Source of the DNA: Thermoplasmata archaeon
GTDB taxonomy: Archaea > Thermoplasmatota > Thermoplasmata > UBA184
DNA: 5,623 bases
NCBI GenBank assembly: GCA_021827545.1
Contig: JAKAVH010000139.1
Location: forward strand, 1 to 5,623
Direction: 5' to 3'
Each line of letters opens with the position of its first letter. Positions within the stretch are counted from its first letter, which is position 1. A program made the translations under genes and the position numbers. The notes beneath the pieces are model-generated. The model had not been told where the DNA came from. It saw only the letters and a program-made list of their open reading frames with translations, and did not search any database. Below, piece after piece: positions 1 to 5,165 of the stretch.

Positions 1-184
1 CCGAGAGGGCAAGGGTCACCGTTCCGTCGCACCGGAGGGTGTCCCGGACGAACTCCGGCAGGAACGGGTCGAACCAGTCGGAAAGCCCGGTCAGCGAGTA
101 TCCGGCGAGCGGTTCCGGCCCCGCCACGGACACGAGCGGGCGGCCGGGGCCGACCGGAAGCGCCGGTGTACCCACGGAGCGCAC
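1..184 (-). CDS. Unrecognised protein, N-terminal part only (cut by left window edge)
   Basis: The minus strand is open from a GTG at 184-182 through base 1, giving about 61 residues with very GC-rich third positions, as in ftsZ. The middle reads like real protein: residues around GPEPLAGYSLTGLSDWFDPF followed by a segment PEFVRDTL and a hydrophobic strand VTLAL. I do not recognise the family and assign no function. The GTG at 184 is preferred because a weak TATA-like CTTATCC lies about 25 nt upstream, so the start would fall at or next to the predicted transcription start (leaderless). A second in-frame GTG at 175 is possible. It follows pop5 on the same strand after about 140 nt, so it may have its own promoter or be read through from pop5. 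The C-terminus lies outside the window. Confidence 0.5.
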   Translation of the reverse strand, partial: MRSVGTPALPVGPGRPLVSVAGPEPLAGYSLTGLSDWFDPFLPEFVRDTLRCDGTVTLALS

Positions 185-202
185 CCGATGGCGATGGCCC
201 GG

Positions 203-212
203 GTAGGATAAG
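203..212 (-). promoter_or_regulatory. Weak TATA-like element for the leftmost gene
   Basis: On the minus strand CCTTATCCTA is the most AT-rich stretch between pop5 and the leftmost partial gene. Its centre is about 25 nt from the GTG at 184, the usual archaeal TATA-to-start spacing, which fits leaderless transcription. The match to the TTTATATA consensus is poor, so this is tentative. Confidence 0.25.
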
Positions 213-321
213 GGAGGGACGGGACGACCGTCGGGGCCCCTGGGCACCGAGGCCCCCGATCCGGGGCCGGCGGGGGCGGCTCCGTGCCTCCCGCCGCGCG
301 GCGTTCCGGTCCGCCGGTCGG

Positions 322-672
322 TCAGGGGCGGGAGCGGTCCATCAGCCAGGCTTTGGCCTTGAGCAGGGTCCCGTAGGTGCGGACGGTGCCGATCCCGAGG
401 GCGTCCGTCGGCCGGCGATCCGGTGCCGGATTCCAAGCCCGCCGGGCCGCGGCCGCCGCCCAGTGCGGGACCTCGACGATGGCGCGGCGGCCCTGGATCC
501 GGACGATCCGGACCGGCACGGGGCCGCGATGCTCCCGGGTCACCGACTCCCGGAGCGATTGCTCCAGGAGCCGCGGGCTGGGGGGGAGGGCCCCCGCCAC
601 CTCGAGTCCGAGGTACCGGGGGCGCGGGGTCGGCGGTCTAGCGGATGAGGTCGATGACTTCCTCGGACTCAC
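322..672 (-). CDS. rnp2: RNase P protein component 2 (archaeal Pop5 homologue)
   Basis: Pop5 is a protein subunit of archaeal RNase P, which removes 5' leaders from pre-tRNA; in archaea it pairs with Rpp30 to support the catalytic RNA. The protein (116 residues from the GTG start) has the family layout. Near the N-terminus, RPPTPRPRYLGLEV corresponds to the PPTxRxxxRYIAFEV opening of Pop5. A central strand GRRAIVEVPH corresponds to the family's GIVRC strand and is followed by a helix. The C-terminus GTVRTYGTLLKAKAWL matches the IRTLGVSGTIKxxxxK signature. Length is normal for the family (about 110-125). No ATG lies close to the conserved start. I chose GTG 672, preceded by AGGGAGG (690-684) 11 nt upstream inside ftsZ; an in-frame ATG at 720 would add 16 unconserved residues. 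The gene overlaps the 3' end of ftsZ by 35 nt, so it is probably cotranscribed. The identification rests on motif recall. Confidence 0.72.
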   Translation of the reverse strand: MSPRKSSTSSARPPTPRPRYLGLEVAGALPPSPRLLEQSLRESVTREHRGPVPVRIVRIQGRRAIVEVPHWAAAAARRAWNPAPDRRPTDALGIGTVRTYGTLLKAKAWLMDRSRP

Positions 673-1771
673 CGCTGGCGTAGCCTCCCTTCTGGCCGAG
701 GAGGCTCGTGGCCCGGACACCGGTGATGATGAGGAGCACCTTGATGGTGTTCTCCATCTCCGGGGAGTTCTCGACGGAGCATCCCCAGATGATCCGGGCG
801 CGCTTCGAGATCTTGGCGCCCACGAGCGCGGCGGCCTTCTCCGCCTCGGAGACGGTCATGCTGGGGCCGCCGATCACCCGGACCAGGGCGCCCGTCGCAT
901 CCTTGAGCTCGACATTCCCGAGGAGCGGGGAGGTGAGCGCCTCGGTCACCGCCTCGGTGACCCGGTCGGTGGTGCTTTCGCTCTCGCCGAGCCCGATGAG
1001 GGCGACCCCGCCGTCCTTCATGACGGTCAGGATGTCGGCGTAGTCCAGGTTCACGAGGCCGGGCCGCGTGACGATCTCGATGATCCCCTTGATGCCGGTC
1101 ATGAGCACGGCATCGGCGAGCTTGAACGCCGAGTCGAGCGGCATCCGGGGGACCAGCTCCAGGAGCCGGTCGTTCTGGATGACGATGGTGGTGTCGCAGA
1201 CCCGGCGGAGCCGCTCGAGCCCGTCCCGGGCCTGCTCCATCCGGACCGCCCCCTCGGCCGAGAACGGAAGGGTCACGACGCCCATGGTCAGGGCGCCGGC
1301 CTCCTTGGCGAGCCGGGCGACCAGATGGGCGGAGCCGGTTCCGGTGCCGCCCCCCATCCCCGCCGTGACGAAGACGATGTGGCCGCCGTTGAGGAACACC
1401 TTGAGCTCCTCCTCGTTCTCCCGGGCGGCCTCCTCGCCGATTTCGGGACGGGCGCCGGCGCCGAGTCCCTTCGTGGCCCGCCGGCCGATGAGGATCTTGC
1501 GGGGCGAGTGGACGGTGAGCAGGTGCTTCGCATCGGTGTTGATGGCGCACATCTCCGCGCCCTGGATCCCTTCCTCGACGCACCGGTTGATGGTGTTGGA
1601 GCCGCCGCCGCCGCACCCGACGATCCGGATGTTGACCTTGAGCGCCTCCGCGAGCTTCGCGAGCTCCGCGTCGTCGCTGCTCTCGTAGCTGCCCCCGACC
1701 GGCTTCTTCTCCTCGACCAGGGACTGGCTCTCTTGATGCTTCGCGATCGCCTCTTGGATGATGGACTTCAT
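638..1771 (-). CDS. ftsZ: Cell division protein FtsZ (archaeal tubulin-like GTPase)
   Basis: FtsZ polymerises with GTP into the cytokinetic ring at midcell. The 377-residue product has the full family core. The first nucleotide-binding loop, GCGGGGSNTINR, is at about residues 52-63. NTDAKHL is at 78-84, TKGLGAGARPEIG at 100-112, and the tubulin signature GGGTGTGS at 140-147. The T7 loop NLDYAD is at 241-246, with the acidic residues that complete GTP hydrolysis in the neighbouring subunit. The linker is short and the last residues, EVIDLIR, resemble the conserved C-terminal peptide that binds partners such as SepF in archaea. The N-terminal extension of about 45 residues is charged and probably disordered, typical of archaeal forms. 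ATG 1771 is chosen because GGGAG (1784-1780) sits 8 nt upstream. The frame is open for 83 more codons upstream, but that stretch is Pro/Arg-rich and crosses the promoter. The 3' end overlaps pop5. Whether this is FtsZ1 or FtsZ2 needs a tree. Confidence 0.97.
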   Translation of the reverse strand: MKSIIQEAIAKHQESQSLVEEKKPVGGSYESSDDAELAKLAEALKVNIRIVGCGGGGSNTINRCVEEGIQGAEMCAINTDAKHLLTVHSPRKILIGRRATKGLGAGARPEIGEEAARENEEELKVFLNGGHIVFVTAGMGGGTGTGSAHLVARLAKEAGALTMGVVTLPFSAEGAVRMEQARDGLERLRRVCDTTIVIQNDRLLELVPRMPLDSAFKLADAVLMTGIKGIIEIVTRPGLVNLDYADILTVMKDGGVALIGLGESESTTDRVTEAVTEALTSPLLGNVELKDATGALVRVIGGPSMTVSEAEKAAALVGAKISKRARIIWGCSVENSPEMENTIKVLLIITGVRATSLLGQKGGYASGESEEVIDLIR

Positions 1772-1779
1772 TGATAGGT

Positions 1780-1784
1780 CTCCC
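1780..1784 (-). promoter_or_regulatory. Shine-Dalgarno site of ftsZ
   Basis: GGGAG on the minus strand, 8 nt before the ATG at 1771. It decides the start of ftsZ against the longer upstream open frame. Confidence 0.65.
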
Positions 1785-1800
1785 TTCCCGTTTGTCGGAC

Positions 1801-1815
1801 GAGCGTCATACGCTC
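1801..1815 (-). other. Small hairpin in the ftsZ leader
   Basis: A perfect 6-bp inverted repeat with a 3-nt loop (on the minus strand GAGCGT-ATG-ACGCTC) lies between the ftsZ TATA box and its Shine-Dalgarno site. If transcription starts about 25 nt from the TATA box (near 1818-1820), this hairpin would form the very 5' end of the mRNA. It could protect the transcript or bind a protein; a chance palindrome is also possible. Confidence 0.3.
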
Positions 1816-1839
1816 TGGGCCACTCATCCCGGAATTTCC

Positions 1840-1854
1840 TACATAAAGATTTGC
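1840..1854 (-). promoter_or_regulatory. Archaeal promoter (BRE/TATA) of ftsZ
   Basis: On the minus strand CTTTATGTA (1848-1840) is preceded by the purine/A-rich CAAAT, resembling a BRE followed by a TATA box. It lies in an AT-rich island (about 1831-1860) within otherwise very GC-rich DNA, which is itself a promoter sign. The predicted start is near 1818-1820, giving a leader of about 48 nt that includes the Shine-Dalgarno site. Confidence 0.6.
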
Positions 1855-1860
1855 TTACAA

Positions 1861-2226
1861 CGGAACCGCCCGTTCGCCCCGCGCCGGCCGATCTTTCCGG
1901 AGGGGGCGCGTCGGGGTGGGCGCTTGCCGCTCCCGGAGCCCGGTCCGGTTTCCGGGCGTGCCGGCCGCTCGAACCGCCCGCCCCACGACGGCGGTGCGGA
2001 TCGGGCGGCGATCGTCGCACGGCGGTGGCGCGGCACCGGTGGTGCGGGCGGGTCGCGGGCGTCGGCGCTTCCGGAGATCCCCGATCCTCCGGACCGCGAG
2101 CCCGCCCGGGAAGCGTCGGGGCGATCCGCCCGACGGGGAGATCGTCGCGGGACCGTGGATCTTCCGGTTCGGTGGGAGTTGGCCGGCGCTCCGGATCGGG
2201 CCCTCCTCGCCCCGAACCGGGTGTAG
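1861..2226. other. GC-rich intergenic block with several hairpins, no credible gene
   Basis: Frames on both strands are open over much of this block, which is expected at this GC content. My hand tally in the longest plus-strand frame (ending with TAG at 2224-2226) gives GC by codon position of roughly 84, 71 and 76 percent. That lacks the high third and low second position of the neighbouring genes. The translations are Arg/Pro/Gly-rich and unlike any family I know. What stands out is secondary structure: perfect or near-perfect inverted repeats at 1938-1957 (6 bp), 1994-2020 (10 bp with a 2-nt bulge and 5-nt loop), 2033-2045 (5 bp, 3-nt loop) and 2071-2092 (6 bp plus 3 bp). It could be a non-coding RNA, a protein-binding region or decayed sequence. 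Confidence 0.4.
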
Positions 2227-2284
2227 AGAGTTACCGCCGTCCTCAACTTCGACTATGGCTGCTCAATCTCATTCTCACGGGTCC

Positions 2285-2316
2285 GGCTCGTCTCTGAGAG
2301 CCTGAACCGCCCTTTT
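2285..2316 (+). terminator. Hairpin followed by a short T run, terminator-like on plus strand
   Basis: GGCTC and GAGCC form a perfect 5-bp stem with an 8-nt loop (2285-2302). On the plus strand it is followed 10 nt later by TTTT (2313-2316). It lies in the 108-nt spacer between the GC-rich block and the PIN gene stop. No convincing plus-strand gene ends here, so its role is unclear; on the minus strand, where the operon ends, there is no T run. Confidence 0.22.
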
Positions 2317-2334
2317 CATGTGATTACGCGCACG

Positions 2335-2802
2335 CTAGTCGGAGAGAGCGGCGCCAGCCCCATCGCCTAGCAACCTCACTCGGCGAATATCTGGGATGAG
2401 ATCAAAACCTCGGTCAAACGAAACGATGCGACCGATCTTGAGTCGTCTCATCAACGACACGCCAATACTGTCGATCATCCCTGGGCGCCGCGTCTTCCGT
2501 GGGAGGTCCAGGTAGACCCTGAACGTCTTGTCAAACGCCAATTGCACATCTCGCTCGGTCGGTCGGACAACGCGGCATGAGTTTGTGACCCGAGCATATG
2601 CTGCCGCTCCTTCATTAGTCCCTCGGGAGCGAGAAATGCCCTCGGCAATCTCCCAGGCCATGGGGAGACAGGTGCTCAAGTCCCCAAGACCTCGAGCCCA
2701 GCCGTTTTCTCGGAGCCGTCGCTCGATTGTCACCGACGCTTCGTGCAACGAGTCCTGAGGATTCCAAAGGGCGATAAAGTAACCACTATCTGCGAAGATC
2801 AC
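2335..2802 (-). CDS. PIN-domain ribonuclease, VapC-like putative toxin
   Basis: PIN domains are Mg2+-dependent ribonucleases; as VapC toxins they cut tRNA, rRNA or mRNA and are held inactive by a partner encoded just upstream. The 155-residue protein covers the whole fold. It begins MIFADSGYFIAL with the first acidic residue at Asp5, and has a second acidic site in the helix around Glu51 (MAWEIAEG). The C-terminal block is IDSIGVSLMRRLKIG (Asp111) followed by IVSFDRGFD (Asp130, Asp134), the usual DAxxxAxxxxxG and tFDxdF motifs, so the active site looks intact. It starts at GTG 2802, 3 nt after the TAG of the upstream gene, with no clear Shine-Dalgarno site of its own, so translation is probably coupled. 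It is the last gene of a three-gene operon. Assignment to the PIN fold is firm; the toxin role is inferred from the neighbour. Confidence 0.85.
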   Translation of the reverse strand: MIFADSGYFIALWNPQDSLHEASVTIERRLRENGWARGLGDLSTCLPMAWEIAEGISRSRGTNEGAAAYARVTNSCRVVRPTERDVQLAFDKTFRVYLDLPRKTRRPGMIDSIGVSLMRRLKIGRIVSFDRGFDLIPDIRRVRLLGDGAGAALSD

Positions 2803-2805
2803 GGT

Positions 2806-3282
2806 CTATTCCAGTGGCCGAGCGCCCTGCCATTCGCTAGCCACCGCGAATTCGGGGTACGCAGAATATATGCGGGAAAGGAGGGCCCCGGTTGAGAGCG
2901 GGTTAAGGTTAGATTTGATATCGGTCAGAACCGCACGTTCTCTCGCTGGCTGCCCGTCCCAAAGCTTCTCTCCTGCCTTCCTTCCCGCTCGCGTCAGACC
3001 AATCGTTTGAGCACGGCCGGTCGGTCGAACAAGGACTAGGTCGCGGCTCACGAGTTCGTCGAGTGCAGCGTCGATCGCATCGGTCCATGGGCCAAATCGA
3101 TACGGCTCAAAACGAATGCCTCTTAATGAAGGCCGAAAGAACTCGTTCTTCCAAAGGAGGAACAGCTCCTTCGCGAGGTGGACCTTCCCGGGAATCGGTT
3201 CTGAGTCTCCACGCGGCGCCGACGGGGCATACAGGAGGAGGAGCGTTACCCTCTCGAGGGGGCTCAGCTCGGAAACCGTCAT
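2806..3282 (-). CDS. Winged-helix-like protein resembling SocA/Panacea (DUF4065-type) antitoxins
   Basis: The 158-residue protein opens with a helix LSPLERVTLLLLYA. It continues with KVHLAKELFLLWKNEFF (about 33-49), then FEPYRFGPWT (58-67), and a helix DAIDAALDELVSRDLVLV (68-85). This order, an HxxKxxFLL helix and then FxPYxxGPxxxxxxxAxxxL, is what I recall for SocA/Panacea and related archaeal antitoxin-like proteins. A short wing, TIGLTRAGRKAGEKLWD, follows and then a C-terminal helical part. Such proteins are antitoxins for diverse toxins; here the partner would be the PIN protein immediately downstream. ATG 3282 overlaps the stop of the upstream gene (ATGA), and GAGG (3294-3291) sits 8 nt upstream. 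By analogy it may also bind DNA and control the operon, but no operator was identified. Family placement is from motif recall only. Confidence 0.6.
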   Translation of the reverse strand: MTVSELSPLERVTLLLLYAPSAPRGDSEPIPGKVHLAKELFLLWKNEFFRPSLRGIRFEPYRFGPWTDAIDAALDELVSRDLVLVRPTGRAQTIGLTRAGRKAGEKLWDGQPARERAVLTDIKSNLNPLSTGALLSRIYSAYPEFAVASEWQGARPLE

Positions 3283-4496
3283 GGATCCAGCCTCAGCGTC
3301 CGATGGCGAACGTCTTGAACTACGTCCAAGACCGACGCGTAATCTTCGACAACACGAGACTTCGACCCGATGTACTCTGCGAACCGACCCGCACCGAGGC
3401 TTGCCCGGAGTTCGACAGTTTCTCTGAGAGATTTGGTCAAATTATGCTTCTTGGCGACCACCCGTGCGTGCTCAGGGTTTGCACGTTGGATTACTGCGTC
3501 CAGTGATTCCGACTCGAAAGGGAACGTGTCGAGCTCGACCTCACCTCCGGACGATCGCTCTTGGCGGAGTTCGCCAAGTCCGTGGTAGCCGTAGTCGGAG
3601 GATTGAAGCAGGCTCACTTTCGCAACCTCTTCCGCCGGAGAAACATGAGCGCCGAAGCCCTTCGGGGCAATGTGATTTAGCCCCACAGTATCGAAACCGT
3701 ACGCTGAACCGATTAGGCAGTTTGACCTAGCGCGACCGAGGGCACCGACTTTCTCTTTGGAGTTGATGGCGTGGAGGAGGAAGGCCTCCTTCGAATCCTT
3801 GGCCAAGCGGCCGAGGGTACGTTGCACTAAACTGATCGCACTGGCGTTCCCCGAGAACCCACGGCCCTGCATGTCGAGGGCGAAGGCCCTTGCCCCAGCC
3901 CTCCAGTACTTCGTGATAATCTCCTCCGTGGCCGGCCGATAGGTCGATGGGATCGCAGCCATCACCCATCGTTCCTGAACGGTCTGTTCCCGTAGGACGA
4001 ACTCCCGGAGTAGGGAGTCGTATTGTGAGCCCTGCGCTAAGACCCCGAGAAGAGGGGGAACGATCACCCGATTCTCGGGTCGCCAGAGCAGGTCCATCAC
4101 AAACCCGAGGACCGTCTGCTCCGGTACGGCGTTAATGGGATTTCGGCTATTGTCTGTCAGGGAGAGAAGCAGAACTGGAATCCCACCCGCGTCGGCCGCT
4201 CTCCGAAGCGACCCCCCGAACTCCGACTCCAACTTTCGCCGCGCAGCATCGGCAGACTCTCCTGACCCTACGCATTCATTGATTCGATCTAAGGTTAGGG
4301 TCCGGTAGACCTCGACTAAGGTCGTCCGACCGCCGAATTCTCGCTGCGCGAGAACCTCTGGGCCAACTGGACGACTGTACGCGACGTCAAGGGCAAGGTC
4401 GGGGGTCTGGAGAGTGCTCCCATTGATTCGCGCCGACGCAGATCGTGCGAGCGATCTGGGGTCCTTCTGACCCACCTCGATCAATGGAGCCTTCAT
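3279..4496 (-). CDS. Unrecognised 405-residue alpha/beta protein, first gene of the PIN operon
   Basis: I do not recognise this protein with confidence. It shows regularly alternating hydrophobic strands and helices: IPVLLLSL (about 106-113), RVIVPPLLGV (143-152), WVMAAIP (177-183), RAFALDM (203-209), EAFLLHAIN (237-245) and NCLIGSAYGFDTVG (259-272). This is compatible with a TIM barrel. The N-terminal ARINGSTLQTPDLAL and the HAIN...GSAYGFD region faintly recall tRNA-guanine transglycosylase-like proteins, but the DSGGFQ active-site motif of true transglycosylases is absent, so that link is a guess. There is no signal peptide or membrane segment; the last 90 residues are charged and helical. 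ATG 4496 is well supported by GGAGG six nt upstream. It overlaps the next gene by ATGA and probably leads a cotranscribed three-gene operon. Codon use is less GC-biased than in ftsZ, suggesting transfer. Being a real gene is near certain; its function is open. Confidence 0.85.
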   Translation of the reverse strand: MKAPLIEVGQKDPRSLARSASARINGSTLQTPDLALDVAYSRPVGPEVLAQREFGGRTTLVEVYRTLTLDRINECVGSGESADAARRKLESEFGGSLRRAADAGGIPVLLLSLTDNSRNPINAVPEQTVLGFVMDLLWRPENRVIVPPLLGVLAQGSQYDSLLREFVLREQTVQERWVMAAIPSTYRPATEEIITKYWRAGARAFALDMQGRGFSGNASAISLVQRTLGRLAKDSKEAFLLHAINSKEKVGALGRARSNCLIGSAYGFDTVGLNHIAPKGFGAHVSPAEEVAKVSLLQSSDYGYHGLGELRQERSSGGEVELDTFPFESESLDAVIQRANPEHARVVAKKHNLTKSLRETVELRASLGAGRFAEYIGSKSRVVEDYASVLDVVQDVRHRTLRLDP

Positions 4497-4502
4497 GGTT
4501 TC

Positions 4503-4507
4503 CCTCC
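4503..4507 (-). promoter_or_regulatory. Shine-Dalgarno site of the three-gene operon
   Basis: GGAGG on the minus strand, six nt before ATG 4496, a canonical spacing that fixes the start of the 405-residue gene. The frame upstream carries no alternative start codon nearby. Confidence 0.7.
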
Positions 4508-4519
4508 GGACATAACTCG

Positions 4520-4528
4520 AGTATATCC
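4520..4528 (-). promoter_or_regulatory. TATA-like element upstream of the three-gene operon
   Basis: On the minus strand GGATATACT lies about 28 nt before ATG 4496. A start 25 nt downstream would leave almost no leader and would remove the Shine-Dalgarno site. Either the real start is closer to the box, or the main promoter lies further upstream and this box drives an internal, nearly leaderless transcript. Confidence 0.35.
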
Positions 4529-4739
4529 TGCCTCGCCTCGTCCCCTGCTAGGCGCTTCGACGAGGTCATCTACCACGACTTCCCGGCCGATAACGCTGTC
4601 GGACAACTCAAGCGCGAGTCGGCCGGGAGCCTCCGGGAATTTTTTTCAAAACCTCTCCCCATAGTCGACGAAGAGACATCGAACCGTCGTGAACACACTG
4701 GGCGGCCTTACTGCTGGGGGCCCCCGTGCTGATAGAGGG

Positions 4740-4948
4740 GTCATGTTCCGAAACTCCCCCTTGTGGCCACAGGGGTGGCATCAGGAACTTCGTCGGTACG
4801 CCAAACTCGGGCGACCGTTTCTCGCGCGTGCGGTAAGCCGCACACGTCGCCACACACTCTCGGGTTAGCGACCCGGATAGGCGTCGAATCGGCTCCTCTT
4901 GTGACCGACTCACGAAGGGTTGGATGCTGCCAGAACCCCGGCAATTTT
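4740..4948 (-). ncRNA. Candidate structured non-coding RNA (unrecognised)
   Basis: Five hairpins follow one another: 4916-4939 (6 bp, 12-nt loop), 4886-4911 (7 bp, 12-nt loop), 4861-4875 (5 bp, 5-nt loop), 4810-4851 (9-bp stem with tetraloop, stacked on a 5-bp outer stem) and 4745-4788 (GTTCC/GGAAC enclosing a CCCC/GGGG stem). Three stems contain one non-Watson-Crick pair each (4916/4939, 4888/4909, 4827/4844). All three are G-U when read on the minus strand and A-C mismatches on the plus strand, which favours a minus-strand RNA. A TATA-like box at 4969-4977 predicts a start near 4947, just before the first hairpin. The 3' end is unknown; a TTTT at 4651-4648 is one possibility. No match to tRNA, 5S, SRP or RNase P RNA signatures was seen. 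Confidence 0.3.
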
Positions 4949-4968
4949 AGACGGCACCCGATGCCCTT

Positions 4969-4977
4969 GATATATAC
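4969..4977 (-). promoter_or_regulatory. Strong TATA-like element, possibly bidirectional
   Basis: GTATATATC on the minus strand is the best TATA match in the window. Read leftwards it predicts transcription from about 4947 into the row of hairpins. Read rightwards it would start near 4998, where only weak 4-bp hairpins and no gene follow. It is not linked to any protein gene. Confidence 0.4.
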
Positions 4978-5165
4978 TCGCCTTAAGCAACGGCAAGGCC
5001 CTCACTCGGTGTTGCAGACCCTTTCGAGAGGGAAGGCCTCTGCGAGGACTCTCCGGCCAGAGCGGATGCAGATCCCTCCGGTACGGTGTCAGCCACCCTG
5101 GGCGCGGACAATCATTCGGGCCAGATCAGCGACTCCGCGACATACTTCTTTGGGGCTTGACCAGA

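Larger units (their letters stand above)
4529..5165. other. Long intergenic stretch without a credible protein gene
   Basis: About 640 nt between the three-gene operon and the right-edge membrane gene. Open frames of about 100-158 codons exist on both strands, but their translations are Arg/Ser/Thr/Pro-rich with no domain-like pattern, and their starts lack Shine-Dalgarno support. The stretch contains a T7 run on the plus strand (4640-4646), the palindrome GGGGGCCCCC (4717-4726), a row of hairpins (4745-4939), a strong TATA-like element (4969-4977), and a row of weak 4-bp hairpins on its other side (5019-5097). Base composition is that of the accessory part. Confidence 0.5.

Noticed and set aside
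377..1774. A 465-codon plus-strand open frame antisense to ftsZ and pop5
   Set aside because: It mirrors the codon periodicity of ftsZ on the other strand, gives an Asp/Gly/Leu/Arg-rich product with no domain pattern, and has no promoter or ribosome site.
1772..2020. N-terminal extension of FtsZ by 83 codons
   Set aside because: The extension is Pro/Arg-rich, crosses the TATA box, and the ATG at 1771 has a good Shine-Dalgarno site and the normal archaeal length.
1771..2226. Plus-strand open frame of 151 codons (TTG start) over the GC-rich block
   Set aside because: GC by codon position does not show a coding pattern, there is no ATG, and the first part lies in the ftsZ leader.
1916..2305. 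Plus-strand frame with GTG start and a GGAGG-like sequence upstream
   Set aside because: The ribosome-site spacing is good and a terminator-like hairpin lies at its end, but the product is Arg/Pro/Ser-rich with no fold signal and the second codon position is not GC-poor. Kept only as intergenic sequence.
2227..2334. tRNA gene or attachment site at the composition boundary
   Set aside because: No GTTCRANNC T-loop or cloverleaf could be drawn, and no direct repeat was seen.
4608..4913. Minus-strand frame of 101 codons
   Set aside because: No domain-like pattern, overlaps the hairpin row, no Shine-Dalgarno site at the start.
4800..5100. RNase P RNA, suggested by GTGCGGTAAG at 4828-4837 and a GAGGACTCTCCGG-like segment near 5044
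   Set aside because: The conserved elements are in the wrong order, the GAGGAAAGTC core motif is absent, and the ACAGAA/GGCTTA block is not found in a consistent position.
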